DNA of 64,000 bases from Streptacidiphilus fuscans. GTDB taxonomy: Bacteria; Actinomycetota; Actinomycetes; Streptomycetales; Streptomycetaceae. Below, one piece after another: positions 49,445-58,125 of this stretch. Both the position numbers and the translations under genes were made by a program. Location: contig NZ_JADPRT010000002.1 in assembly GCF_015690355.1 (NCBI RefSeq), positions 507,337 through 571,336 of the forward strand, given 5' to 3'. The first letter of the stretch is position 1. Each line of letters starts with the position of its first letter. Under the pieces are notes generated by a model. That model was given only the letters and a program-made list of their open reading frames with translations. It did not search any database and was not told the DNA's origin.

Positions 49445-49657
49445 ATGTCCGAAGTCAACGAGGCCGCGCTCGACTCCCTCGCCGTGATCGAAGCGGACGA
49501 TTCCGAGGGGCTCACACCTGTGGAAGAGAACGAGACCGAGCCGAGCGCGAGCTTCGAGGAGGACGATCTCGCCCTCGAGTCGCCCGAGGCCGACTCCGTG
49601 GAACAGAAGGTCGGCGTGCCGATCGGGGACGACGAATACCCGGACGAGTTCCGGTGA
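49445..49657 (+). CDS. Small acidic protein, unknown function
   Basis: 70 residues, very rich in Glu and Asp, with no basic cluster and no hydrophobic core (SEVNEAALDSLAVIEADDSE, ending DDEYPDEFR). Probably disordered. The ATG is preceded by GGGGAGG at an ideal distance, and the codons have the strong GC3 of the genome, so it looks like a real gene. No family recognised. Confidence 0.62.
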   Translation: MSEVNEAALDSLAVIEADDSEGLTPVEENETEPSASFEEDDLALESPEADSVEQKVGVPIGDDEYPDEFR

Positions 49658-49812
49658 CCCCACCTCTTGTGGAATCCTCACAAGCCGGAGACCGTACTTT
49701 CTGGTCGCGACCTGCGGCGCTGGGGATTACCCACAAGTAGGATGACGATCAGAGAGTTCCCGTACGGCCCGGGGTCCGCCCCGGCGCCACGTATCGCCCA
49801 GTGAGGAGCACC

Positions 49813-50454
49813 GTGACGGCCATCCAGGACACGGCTGAGCGCCCCCGAGGCACTCGCCTGCCGCGCAGTGCCCGCCGCAACCAGCTGCTGGGCGCCGCCC
49901 AGGAGGTCTTCGTCGCCCAGGGGTACCACGCGGCGGCGATGGACGACATCGCGGAGCGCGCCGGCGTCAGCAAGCCCGTGCTCTACCAGCACTTCCCCGG
50001 AAAGCTGGAGCTCTACCTGGCGCTGCTGGACAAGCACTGCGACGCCTTGGTCGACGCGATCCGCGACGCGCTGGAGTCGACCACCGTCAACAAGAACCGC
50101 GTCCTGGCCACGACGGAGGCGTACTTCGCCTACGTCGCCTCCGAGTCGGGCGCGTTCCGGCTGGTCTTCGAGTCCGACCTGACCAACGAGGAAGCGGTGC
50201 GCGAGCGCGTCGAGCGCGTCACGCGCGACACCGCGACGCTGGTCAGCAAGGTGATCGCGGAGGACACCGACCTCCCCGAGGAGGAGGCCATGCTGCTCGC
50301 CGTCGGCGTCTGCGGCCTGTGCCAGATCACCGCCCGGTTCTGGCTCGCGCAGGACGGCACCATCCCGCAGGACGAGGCGGTCCGCCTGGTCTCCAGCCTG
50401 TCCTGGCGCGGCCTCAAGGGCTTCCCGATGCACGGTGGCGACAGCGCGCACTGA
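49813..50454 (+). CDS. TetR/AcrR-family transcriptional regulator
   Basis: 213 residues. N-terminal helix-turn-helix: RRNQLLGAAQEVFVAQGYHA, AAMDDIAERAGVSKPVLYQH, FPGKLELYLALLDKHCDALV. The C-terminal ligand-binding half (LRFVFESDLTNEEAV type) is all helical. GTG at 49813 has GAGGAG just upstream. It lies just before the DUF3107 gene, as Rv3208 lies before Rv3208A. Ligand and targets unknown. Confidence 0.9.
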   Translation: MTAIQDTAERPRGTRLPRSARRNQLLGAAQEVFVAQGYHAAAMDDIAERAGVSKPVLYQHFPGKLELYLALLDKHCDALVDAIRDALESTTVNKNRVLATTEAYFAYVASESGAFRLVFESDLTNEEAVRERVERVTRDTATLVSKVIAEDTDLPEEEAMLLAVGVCGLCQITARFWLAQDGTIPQDEAVRLVSSLSWRGLKGFPMHGGDSAH

Positions 50455-50499
50455 GCGCGAGCCACGCGGGCCGGCCGGGAGCTGCGAGGTAGCGCCCTC

Positions 50500-50525
50500 G
50501 GAATGATCGCGCAAGCCGTATCGTT
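50500..50525 (+). promoter_or_regulatory. SigR-dependent promoter of the DUF3107 gene (GGAAT-N18-GTT)
   Basis: GGAAT at 50500-50504 and GTT at 50523-50525 with exactly 18 bases between; 82 bp upstream of the DUF3107 start codon. Confidence 0.85.
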
Positions 50526-50607
50526 GGCCCGGTAACGGCACGCGGCCGGGTTGTCCGACCGCGTGTGAACGACGAACGCCTGTAGATGGGGCCGGAGGGA
50601 CGAAGCC

Positions 50608-50835
50608 GTGGAGGTCAAGATCGGCGTGCAGAACGCGGCTCGGGAGATCGTTCTCGAGAGCGCGCAGTCTGCCGACGAGGTCGAGAGCGCGGTCGCCGCG
50701 GCGCTGAGTGGCTCCGAGAAGCTGCTGAAGCTGTCCGACGAGCACGGCCGCAAGGTCCTGATCCCGGCCGAGCGCCTGGCGTACGTCGAGATCGGCGAGC
50801 AGGCGCCGCGGAAGGTCGGCTTCGGCACGCTCTGA
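50608..50835 (+). CDS. DUF3107 family protein
   Basis: 75-residue conserved actinobacterial protein (counterpart of M. tuberculosis TB9.4/Rv3208A). It begins MEVKIGVQNAAREIVLES, contains SADEVESAVAAAL and ends DGRKVLIPAERLAYVEIG-like, with a beta-alpha-beta look. Function unknown; the SigR promoter upstream links it to oxidative thiol stress. GTG start with GGAGGGACG. Followed by a strong terminator. Confidence 0.9.
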   Translation: MEVKIGVQNAAREIVLESAQSADEVESAVAAALSGSEKLLKLSDEHGRKVLIPAERLAYVEIGEQAPRKVGFGTL

Positions 50836-50855
50836 CCCGCCGTCGGGATGACGTG

Positions 50856-50895
50856 AACGCCCCGGTCTCCTCCTTGAGGAGGAGACCGGGGCGTT
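50856..50895 (+). terminator. Strong hairpin terminator after the DUF3107 gene
   Basis: A perfect 18-bp stem (50856-50873 with 50878-50895) with a TTGA loop, core CCCCGGTCTCCTCC / GGAGGAGACCGGGG. It lies 20 bp after the stop codon. Confidence 0.88.
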
Positions 50896-50984
50896 CTGCG
50901 TATCAGGGCAGGTTGGGGGCATGGCGCGGAGGGGTTCTGGGTAGTGCTTCAGCAGCGGCAGTGCGTTTGCTGAGGAGGCTCCGG

Positions 50985-51257
50985 ATGGTCGTCGAGTTGA
51001 TCGCCTTCACCCTGGTCGGCCTTGCGATCGGCGTGGGGGCGGCGGTGCTGCTCGCGGATCTCTTCCCGGCGCCGAAGATCGTGACGGTGCTGACCGGGCT
51101 GTGCTCGGCCCTGCTGCTGGGCGGCATCGCCCACACCGCGTTCGGGGCGGGCCACCCCGTCGAGACGGTCGCCTGCGCGGCGATCGGCTCCGGCCTCCTC
51201 GTCTCCGTCCTCGCCCGCCCCGACAAGCGCTCAGCGCACCACCCGCGGCACGCGTGA
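50985..51257 (+). CDS. Small membrane protein, unknown function
   Basis: 90 residues with about three membrane helices: VELIAFTLVGLAIGVGAAVL, IVTVLTGLCSALLLGGIAHT, and VETVACAAIGSGLLVSVLA, then a short basic/His tail. ATG at 50985 has GAGGAGG 6 bp upstream. No family recognised. It converges with the ferritin-like gene across a full inverted-repeat element. Confidence 0.75.
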   Translation: MVVELIAFTLVGLAIGVGAAVLLADLFPAPKIVTVLTGLCSALLLGGIAHTAFGAGHPVETVACAAIGSGLLVSVLARPDKRSAHHPRHA

Positions 51258-51411
51258 AGTTGCACTACCTCAGCACAGGGACGCGGGGAAGTTGCACTAT
51301 CCAGGGGCGCGGGGAACTGCGCTACAAGCCACCCACGCAGGTAGAGCACCGAACGCGCAGGGCCATCCGCACAGGGTGGTTGATCGCGCAGTTCCTCGCG
51401 CCCCTGATGGC
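51256..51411. repeat. Inverted-repeat element between convergent genes (copy E, double)
   Basis: GAAGTTGCACTA occurs twice (51256-51267 and 51288-51299). A left arm at 51302-51322 (core GGGGCGCGGGGAACTGCGC) pairs with 51386-51406 over 20 of 21 bases. About 60 bp lie between. It overlaps the stop codon of the small membrane protein and ends 16 bp before the stop of the ferritin-like gene. Confidence 0.8.
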
Positions 51412-51426
51412 TTCCGTGCCGCAGAA

Positions 51427-52197
51427 CTACGACGCCAGGCCCAGCGCAGCCATGCGGCGGGTGTGGGCTTCGGTGATGCGGTTGAACATCTTGCCGACCT
51501 CCACGAGGTCGAACCCGCGGACCTCGACCCCGCCGATCAGCAGATTGCTGAGCGCGTCCCGCTCCGCGACGACCCGCTGGGCCTGGCTGAGGGCCTCGCC
51601 CATCAGGCGGCGGCCCCAGAGGGCCAGGCGGCCACCGATCCGCGGCTCCGCCGCGATCGCCTCGCGGACCTTCTCCACCGCGAACTCCGCGTGGCCCGTG
51701 TCGGCCATCACGCCGAGGACCAGCTCGCGGGTGTCGTCGTCCAGGCGGACGGCCACCTCGCGGTAGAAGTCGGCCGCGATCGCGTCGCCGACGTACGCCT
51801 TGACGAGGCCCTCCGCCCAGTCCGCCGGAGCGGTCATCCGGTGGAAGGAGTCCAGCGGCTCGGCGAACGGCGTCATGGCCGCCGTCGGGTCCTCGCCGAT
51901 CTCGGCGAGCCGGTCGCGCAGGCGGCGGTAGTGGCCGAACTCCGCGGCGGCCATGCCCGCCAGCGCGGCCTTGTCCTCCAGGCCGGGGGCCAGCTTCGCG
52001 TCCTCCGCAAGGCGTTCGAACGCGCTGAGCTCGCCGTAGGCCAGCGCGCCGAGCAGGTCGACCACGGCCGCGCGGTACTCCGGGTCGGCCGAGCAACTCG
52101 CCCAGTCGCCGATCGACGGATACGTCTCCGCGTGGGCGTCGGCGCTGCCGGCTCCGGTGTCGGTGGACTGGACCTTGGGGGCTTCGGGCGTCTCCAT
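51427..52197 (-). CDS. Ferritin-like fold protein (MiaE-like)
   Basis: 256 residues, largely helical. LGALAYGELSAFERLAEDA, GMAAAEFGHYRRLRDRLAEI, YVGDAIAADFYREVAVRL and VMADTGHAEFAVEKVREAI carry E...ExxH-type ligands for a di-iron centre, as in tRNA-hydroxylase MiaE and rubrerythrin-like proteins. The substrate is not known. Start at 52197 (METPEAPKV) is preferred to 52218. Its place near TetR-DUF3107 and the DEAD helicase matches Rv3210c near Rv3211. Confidence 0.82.
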   Translation of the reverse strand: METPEAPKVQSTDTGAGSADAHAETYPSIGDWASCSADPEYRAAVVDLLGALAYGELSAFERLAEDAKLAPGLEDKAALAGMAAAEFGHYRRLRDRLAEIGEDPTAAMTPFAEPLDSFHRMTAPADWAEGLVKAYVGDAIAADFYREVAVRLDDDTRELVLGVMADTGHAEFAVEKVREAIAAEPRIGGRLALWGRRLMGEALSQAQRVVAERDALSNLLIGGVEVRGFDLVEVGKMFNRITEAHTRRMAALGLAS

Positions 52198-52551
52198 ACG
52201 CCGCACCTTAGTGGCCACGGGCGACCGCAGAATGCACGGAACCGGGCAGGAAGACGTCCGATGTCGTCCGCGTCACATGTTCGATCTTCGCCTTGACGGT
52301 ATGGTGGTAGTGAGGTTCGGCGTAATGCATCACCTGGATGCGCGCCGACCTCACGTACGCGGATGCCCGGTCGGTCGCACGATCGGCTCCGACCGACCCC
52401 GCAGTGGCCGAGCGAGGGCCGCCGCAGACCGCGCAGTCGCGGTCCCGCGCCGGGCCTCCATCAACGCCTTCCACTGTGCTCCGTCGCGTCCGCTCTCCCC
52501 AGGGGATGCAGCGACGCCGCAGCGCGTGGAAAAGCCATGAGGTAGCCGGTA
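52198..52551. other. Intergenic region before the DEAD-box helicase gene
   Basis: No gene seen. It must hold divergent promoters for the ferritin-like and helicase genes. TTGACG at 52293-52298 could be a -35 box but no good -10 follows at 17 bp. A perfect 7-bp hairpin GACCGCG-CAGT-CGCGGTC lies at 52427-52444 in the probable helicase leader. Confidence 0.4.
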
Positions 52552-55500
52552 GTGGTCAGCGCCCCCGTCCAGGACGGGTGCCCGGCCGCCCCCGCGATCG
52601 GCCGCACCACTTCCGGAAGAGGCACAGCCCTGACTACGTTCCGTGAACTCGGAATCCTTTCCGAGACCGCAGAGGCCCTCGAGGCCGTCGGTATCATCAC
52701 TCCCTTCCCGATCCAGGAGATGACGCTCCCTGTGGCCATGACCGGCCACGACGTCATCGGCCAGGCCAAGACCGGCACCGGCAAGACCCTGGGCTTCGGG
52801 CTTCCCATCATCGACTCCGTCCGCGTCGCCGCCGACGTGGACGCCGGACGCATCACCGCCGCCGAGGTCCCGACCGCGCCGCAGGCGCTCGTCGTCGTCC
52901 CGACCCGCGAGCTGTGCACCCAGGTCACCAACGACCTGCTGGTCGCCGGCAAGGTGCGCAACGTGCGGGTCCTGTCCATCTACGGCGGACGCGGCTACGA
53001 GACCCAGATCGCGGCGCTCGAGCGCGGCATCGACGTGATCGTCGGCACGCCCGGCCGTCTGCTCGACCTGGCCCGTCAGCGCAAGCTGAACCTGTCGGCT
53101 GTCCGCACCCTGGTGCTGGACGAGGCCGACGAGATGCTCGACCTGGGCTTCCTGCCCGACGTCGAGAAGATCATCGACATGCTGCCGGCGCAGCGCCAGA
53201 CGATGCTGTTCTCGGCGACCATGCCGGGCGCGGTCATCAGCCTGGCCCGCCGCTACATGAACCGCCCGACGCACATCCGCGCCACCGCGCCGGACGACCA
53301 GGGCGCGACCGTCGCGAACATCTCGCAGCACGTCTACCGCGCCCACTCGCTCGACAAGGTCGAGATGATCGCCCGCCTGCTGCAGGCCGAGGGCCGCAAC
53401 CTGGCGATGGTCTTCTGCCGGACCAAGCGCACCACGGCCGACGTGGCCGAGCAGCTGACCAAGCGCGGCTTCGCGGCCGGCGCGGTCCACGGCGACCTGG
53501 GCCAGGGCGCGCGCGAGCAGGCGCTGCGCGCGTTCCGCAACGGCAAGGTCGACGTGCTGGTCTGCACCGACGTCGCCGCCCGTGGCATCGACGTCGAGGG
53601 CGTCACCCACGTCGTGAACTACCAGTGCCCCGAGGACGAGAAGACCTACCTGCACCGCATCGGCCGTACCGGCCGCGCGGGCGCGTCGGGCACCGCGGTC
53701 ACGATGGTCGACTGGGACGACGTCCCGCGCTGGCAGCTGATCAACAAGGCGCTCGACCTGTCGTTCAACGACCCGGAGGAGACCTACTCGTCCTCCGCGC
53801 ACTTCTACGAGCAGCTGCACATCCCCGCCGGGACCAAGGGCATCCTGCCGCGCTCCGAGCGCACCCGCGCCGGTCTGGACGCGGAGGAGATCGAGGACCT
53901 CGGCGAGCCGGGCGGCGGTCGTCGCCGTCCGGGCCGCGACACCGCCGGCACCAACGCCGGCGGACGCGGTCGTGACCGCGACCGGGACCGTGACCGGGCC
54001 GGCGAGAAGGACCGGGACGAGAACCGCCCGGCCGGTCGCCGCGAGCGGAGCCGTCGCCGCACCCGTGGCGGTACCGGCTCCGAGGCGGAGACGCAGACGC
54101 AGACCACCGCCGTCGAGCCCGCAGCCGTCGTCGAGGGCGGCGAGCACGGCGAGGCCATGGACACCGCGCCCAAGCGCCGTCGTCGCCGCACCCGCAACGG
54201 CTCGGACGGCCCGGCGGAGGCGGTCCAGGCTGCTGCCACCGCCACGGTCGAGGCACCGGTCGCCGTCGCGGAGACCGAGGCTGAGGTCAACGCCGAGGTC
54301 AAGGCCGAGGCTCCGGCCGTGGTCGAGGACGCCGTCGAGGCTCCGGCCCCGCGTCGCCGGACGCGTGCCAAGAAGGCCGCTGCGACCGAGGTCGCCGAGG
54401 CTGCCGAGGTCACTGCACCCGAGCTCACCGCGCCCGTGGCGGAGGAGGCCGTCGAGGCCCCCGCGCCGCGTCGTACCCGCGCCAAGAAGACCGCCGCCCC
54501 CGTGGCGGAGGTTGCCGAGCAGCCGGTCGTGACTGAGGAGGCCGCTGAGGCTCCGGCCCCGCGCCGCCGCACCCGCGCCACCAAGGCCGCTGTCGCCCCG
54601 GTCACGGAGACCGTGGCAGCAGAGACAGTGACCGTCGAGGCCGCTGCCCCCGTGGTCGAGGAGGCCGTCGAGGCCCCCGCGCCGCGCCGCACCCGCGCCA
54701 AGAAGGCTGCTGCCGACGTGGTCGAGGCGCCGGTGGAGGCCGAGGAGGCCGCCGAGCCGAGCCGTCGCACCCGCGCCAAGAAGACCGCTGCCGTGGCCGA
54801 GGCTCCGGTCGAGGCTGCCGCGGACGTGGTCGAGACGCCGCAGGCCGAGGCTGAGGCTCCGGCGTCGCGTCGCCGCACCCGCGCCAAGAAGGCCGCTGCG
54901 ACCGAGGTCGCCGAGGCCGCCGAGGTCACTGCACCCGAGGTCACCGCGCCCGTGGTCGAGGAGGCCGTCGAGGCCCCCGCGCCGCGCCGCACCCGCGCCA
55001 AGAAGACCGTTGCGGCCGTCGACGAGGCGGAGCAGACCGAGACCGCACAGGTCGAGGAGGCTCCGGCCCCGCGCCGCCGCACCCGCGCCGCCAAGGCCGC
55101 TGCCGCCCCGGTCACGGAGACCGAGGCAGCAGAGACCGTGGTCGTCGAGGCCACCGCACCCGTGGCGGAGGAGGCCGCCGAGGCCCCCGCGCCGCGCCGC
55201 CGCACCCGGGCGAAGAAGGCTGCTGCCGTACCGGTCACGGACACCGTGACGGTCGAGGCCGCCGCTGCAACGCCCGAGCAGCCCGAGGTCGCGAAGGCGC
55301 AGACCGTGCAGGCTCAGGCCGTGCAGGCTCAGGCCGTGCAGGCTCAGGCCGTGCAGGCTGAGGCCGTGCAGGCTGAGGTCGCTAAGCCCGTCGCTGCCGC
55401 TCCGGCCGTCGCGCCGCGCAAGCGTCGCCGGGCGACCGCGACCGTGACGGACGCGGCGGCCAAGGCCGCAGGGCAGCTCGCCCCGCAGCCCGTCGCCGAG

Positions 55501-55818
55501 CCGGAGCCGGAGCCCGAGCCGGAGGCCGCCTCCGTGCCCGCGCCGCGCAAGCGCCGTCGCGCCACGTCCGGTGTGACGGACACGGCCGCAAAGGCGCGTC
55601 AGCTCGCCGTCGAGCCCGCGAACACCAAGGACGTGCCGTCGCAGCGCGCGTCCACACCGGCCAAGGCCAAGGCCGAGGCTGAGGCGGACTCCGCGGAGGA
55701 GGCGGAGCGGCCCAAGCGCAAGCGTCGCAGCGTCCGTCTCGCCGAGGCCGCCGCTGCCAGTGCCGCCGCCGAGGCGTCGGAGACGGGTCGCAGGGCGCGC
55801 GTGACGCCGCGTCAGTAG
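52552..55818 (+). CDS. DEAD-box RNA helicase with long Ala/Val/Pro-Arg/Lys repeat tail
   Basis: 1,088 residues. The helicase core (residues 30-420) has FPIQEMTLPVAM (Q motif), AKTGTGKTLGF, VPTRELCTQV, LVLDEADEMLDLGFLPDV, SATMPG, ARGIDVEGVTHVVNY and HRIGRTGRAG. It should act on RNA, as in ribosome or cold-stress RNA work. After an Arg/Asp-rich linker, residues about 595-900 hold nine copies of an APRRRTRAKKAA-type unit separated by acidic Ala/Val/Glu spacers. A VQAQA repeat and two RKRRRAT units follow. The tail is disordered and basic in clusters. GTG start at 52552 is used; an in-frame CTG at 52630 (LTTFRELG) matches the usual N-terminus. Confidence 0.9.
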   Translation: MVSAPVQDGCPAAPAIGRTTSGRGTALTTFRELGILSETAEALEAVGIITPFPIQEMTLPVAMTGHDVIGQAKTGTGKTLGFGLPIIDSVRVAADVDAGRITAAEVPTAPQALVVVPTRELCTQVTNDLLVAGKVRNVRVLSIYGGRGYETQIAALERGIDVIVGTPGRLLDLARQRKLNLSAVRTLVLDEADEMLDLGFLPDVEKIIDMLPAQRQTMLFSATMPGAVISLARRYMNRPTHIRATAPDDQGATVANISQHVYRAHSLDKVEMIARLLQAEGRNLAMVFCRTKRTTADVAEQLTKRGFAAGAVHGDLGQGAREQALRAFRNGKVDVLVCTDVAARGIDVEGVTHVVNYQCPEDEKTYLHRIGRTGRAGASGTAVTMVDWDDVPRWQLINKALDLSFNDPEETYSSSAHFYEQLHIPAGTKGILPRSERTRAGLDAEEIEDLGEPGGGRRRPGRDTAGTNAGGRGRDRDRDRDRAGEKDRDENRPAGRRERSRRRTRGGTGSEAETQTQTTAVEPAAVVEGGEHGEAMDTAPKRRRRRTRNGSDGPAEAVQAAATATVEAPVAVAETEAEVNAEVKAEAPAVVEDAVEAPAPRRRTRAKKAAATEVAEAAEVTAPELTAPVAEEAVEAPAPRRTRAKKTAAPVAEVAEQPVVTEEAAEAPAPRRRTRATKAAVAPVTETVAAETVTVEAAAPVVEEAVEAPAPRRTRAKKAAADVVEAPVEAEEAAEPSRRTRAKKTAAVAEAPVEAAADVVETPQAEAEAPASRRRTRAKKAAATEVAEAAEVTAPEVTAPVVEEAVEAPAPRRTRAKKTVAAVDEAEQTETAQVEEAPAPRRRTRAAKAAAAPVTETEAAETVVVEATAPVAEEAAEAPAPRRRTRAKKAAAVPVTDTVTVEAAAATPEQPEVAKAQTVQAQAVQAQAVQAQAVQAEAVQAEVAKPVAAAPAVAPRKRRRATATVTDAAAKAAGQLAPQPVAEPEPEPEPEAASVPAPRKRRRATSGVTDTAAKARQLAVEPANTKDVPSQRASTPAKAKAEAEADSAEEAERPKRKRRSVRLAEAAAASAAAEASETGRRARVTPRQ

Positions 55819-55837
55819 CCGACCCGGCGAACGTCAG

Positions 55838-55889
55838 GCGCGGCGGCGCGTCGCAGGCCCCAGGGCTTGCGGCGCGCCGCCGCGCTTTT
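55838..55889 (+). terminator. Terminator after the DEAD-box gene
   Basis: Long GC stem (GCGCGGCGGCGCG on the left, CGCGCCGCCGCGC on the right, around 55838-55885) followed by TTTT, 20 bp after the stop codon. Confidence 0.85.
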
Positions 55890-56037
55890 CTGCTTGGTGT
55901 GGATTGCTCCTTCTTGCTCCCGCTTGCTCCTTGGCGCTGCCGGGACGCGCCCCGTGCGCCACGTCGTCGTCATCCGCGCTGGTTAGGCTCGGAGGGAGGG
56001 CAGCAACCGCACCCGCACCGCCAGGAGGACCTGACCG

Positions 56038-56922
56038 ATGAGCACCCCGCCGTTCCTGACCCTGCCCGGCTGCGCACGCGCCGTCCGTCTGGAGACGGCC
56101 CGTGGCTCGTTCGCCGCGCTCCACGCGGTGCCCCAGGGACGTCCACGGGTGGCGACCGCGCTGCTGGTTCCCGGATTCACCGGCAGCAAGGAGGACTTCG
56201 TCGGGCTGCTCGAACCGCTCGCCGAGGAGGGCGTCGAGGTCCTGGCCGTCGACCAGCGCGGCCAGTACGAGACGGGCGGACCGGACGACGTCGACGCGTA
56301 CGCGCTGGAGGAGCTCGCGCTGGACCTGCTGGCGGTGACCGCCGAGCTGCGGAGCGCGGCTCCGGCGCGTCCGCTGCACCTGCTCGGCCACTCCTTCGCC
56401 GGCTACGTCGTCCGCGACGCGGTCCTGCGGGCGACGGGATCCCCCCTGCCCTGGGCGTCGTTGACGTTGCTGAGCACCGGACCGGCGGCGCTGGACGACG
56501 CGGAGACCGAGCGGGCGAAGCTGCTGCTCGCGGCCCTTCCCACCATGTCGCTGGAGGAGATCTGGCGCGCGATGAAGGACATGGAGGAGGCCTCCGGTGC
56601 CACGCCCGAGCTCCTCGACCCGGAGGTCGCCGAGTTCCTGCACCGGCGTTGGGTGTCCAACGTCCCGGCCGCGATGACGGCGATGGCCCGGCAGTTGATC
56701 TCCGAACCGGACCGTGTGGACGAACTCGCCAAGGTCGCACTGCCCAAACTGGTCCTGTCGGGCGAGCGCGACTACGCGTGGCCGGTCGAGCTCCAGGCAC
56801 AGATGGCGCTGCGGCTCTCGGCCGAGCACATCGTCGTCCCCGGCGCGGGACACTCGCCGAACGCCGAACGCCCCGAGGGCACGGCGGTTTCGCTGGCGGC
56901 GTTCTGGTCGAACGTCAGCTGA
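56038..56922 (+). CDS. Alpha/beta-hydrolase
   Basis: 294-residue hydrolase. Landmarks: LLVPGFTGSKEDFVGLLEPL, VLAVDQRGQYETGG, HLLGHSFAGYVVRDAVL (nucleophile Ser), an acid in LSGERDYAWPV and VPGAGHSPNAERPEG (catalytic His). No signal peptide. The start is supported by GGAGG about 10 bp upstream. Substrate unknown. It follows the helicase gene after a terminator, so it has its own promoter. It corresponds in place to an alpha/beta-hydrolase gene in other Streptomyces. Confidence 0.87.
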   Translation: MSTPPFLTLPGCARAVRLETARGSFAALHAVPQGRPRVATALLVPGFTGSKEDFVGLLEPLAEEGVEVLAVDQRGQYETGGPDDVDAYALEELALDLLAVTAELRSAAPARPLHLLGHSFAGYVVRDAVLRATGSPLPWASLTLLSTGPAALDDAETERAKLLLAALPTMSLEEIWRAMKDMEEASGATPELLDPEVAEFLHRRWVSNVPAAMTAMARQLISEPDRVDELAKVALPKLVLSGERDYAWPVELQAQMALRLSAEHIVVPGAGHSPNAERPEGTAVSLAAFWSNVS

Positions 56923-56985
56923 CGGTCAGCTGCCGATTAGTTGACAGCCCGTCAGAACTTCACCGGAGCCGCACCACTCCCTCCA

Positions 56986-57012
56986 GGAATATCCGCCTCC
57001 CCCTCCTGCGTT
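56986..57012 (+). promoter_or_regulatory. Possible SigR-type promoter with 19-bp spacer
   Basis: GGAAT at 56986-56990 and GTT at 57010-57012 with 19 bases between; 124 bp before a 62-codon gene. SigR sites with 18 or 19 bp are known, but this one is weaker evidence than the four N18 sites. Confidence 0.4.
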
Positions 57013-57135
57013 CTTTGTGGACGGACAGACACGCATGCCCTGCGGGGCGCTCCGTCACCGACCTTTAACGCGCAGGTGACAGCGGCGAAGCAGGCCCGGA
57101 CGAGTCTGGTTGTCCGAAGGGGAAGGGAGACGCCC

Positions 57136-57324
57136 GTGCACTTCGAGATCCTCCGACTGAACGATTCCGACGGCCGCGCCCAGGCATCCGTGATCGCCGA
57201 GGCGAGCGCGGTACGCGAGATCGTCGACCGGGCCGCCGCGACCGGCGCGCGCCTCTACATCCGCCCGCACGTCCACCCGCTGGAGACCCCGGCCTCGACG
57301 TCGGCGACACTGCCCGGCGCGTGA
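57136..57324 (+). CDS. Small protein of unknown function
   Basis: 62 residues: VHFEILRLNDSDGRAQASVI, then EASAVREIVDRAAATGARLY and IRPHVHPLETP. One alpha/beta unit with an His-rich end. The GTG at 57136 has GGGAG 6 bp upstream; the same frame is open for 195 bp further up but with no good start. No family is recognised. Confidence 0.6.
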   Translation: MHFEILRLNDSDGRAQASVIAEASAVREIVDRAAATGARLYIRPHVHPLETPASTSATLPGA

Positions 57325-57408
57325 CACCCGCGCGGCCTTCCACGCGCCGTCCCTCGGGCGGGTGATCGTCCTTGACGGGGCGGGTCCGAGGGAGGACCGT
57401 GGTCGTCT

Positions 57409-58047
57409 ATGAGGGGCGAGCCCAGTTGCCCTAGGTGCGGGGGCCGAGTCCGCGCCCCAGGGTTGTTCACCGACACCTGGCAGTGCGACGCGCACGGCAC
57501 CGTCTACCCCCTGCAGCCCATCGTGCCTCCCAGCGTCGAGGCACTGGGAGCGGCGGTGGCACGGGCCGAGGTTCCCGTCTGGCTGCCCTGGCCGCTGCCC
57601 GTCGGCTGGCTGTTCACCGGCATCGCCCACGCGGGCGACGACGTCTCGGGCACGCGGGCGACCGCTGTGGCCTGCTCCGGCCCGGGCCCGCTCGGCGGGC
57701 CGGGCGAACTGCTGCTGGTCGCCGAGGAGCTCGGCGTCGGCCTCGGCGCGCGCTACGCGGGCCTCCCCGGCCCGGACCCGGGCGAGGCGATCGCCGTCCA
57801 CCGCGCCCCGCACGCCAAGGTGCACGCGGCCGGCCGGCCGACCCCGCTGTGGCACGTCGCGGACGCGCCGGACGACCGCGCGGTCTTCGTGGGCGAGGCC
57901 CGCGGCCTCTGGCTCTGGGCGGTGGTCTGGCCGGAACGCTCGGGCCTGCTCATGTACGACGAGCTGGTCCTGACGGACCTACGGGACGCGGGCGCGGAGC
58001 TGGACCTGCTGCCGTGCGGGGCGCTGTCCCCGAGGTTGCTCAAGTAG
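57409..58047 (+). CDS. DUF6758 family protein
   Basis: 212-residue protein with an N-terminal zinc-ribbon-like start (SCPRCGGRVRAPG, and a further Cys-x-x-His in WQCDAHGTVYPLQP). The long alpha/beta body is rich in Trp and Pro (VWLPWPLPVGWLFTG, LWLWAVVWPERSGLLMYDEL). It is a conserved Streptomyces family of unknown function. Start ATG at 57409 without an obvious ribosome site. PHP follows after 78 bp on the same strand. Confidence 0.8.
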   Translation: MRGEPSCPRCGGRVRAPGLFTDTWQCDAHGTVYPLQPIVPPSVEALGAAVARAEVPVWLPWPLPVGWLFTGIAHAGDDVSGTRATAVACSGPGPLGGPGELLLVAEELGVGLGARYAGLPGPDPGEAIAVHRAPHAKVHAAGRPTPLWHVADAPDDRAVFVGEARGLWLWAVVWPERSGLLMYDELVLTDLRDAGAELDLLPCGALSPRLLK

Positions 58048-58125
58048 CGGGCTGAGGCTGGTTGCAAACGTGCTCCCGTACCCTGGCGTTGAAGCCGTCC
58101 CCCCTCGTGCCAGGAGTTTCCGCCC

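Noticed and set aside
49672..49697. SigR promoter before the TetR gene
   Set aside because: GGAAT-N18 is followed by GTA, not GTT, and it lies 116 bp from the start; not enough.
54340..55420. Direct repeats that could be a minisatellite or CRISPR
   Set aside because: They keep the reading frame and encode the helicase tail, with variable spacers inside one gene.
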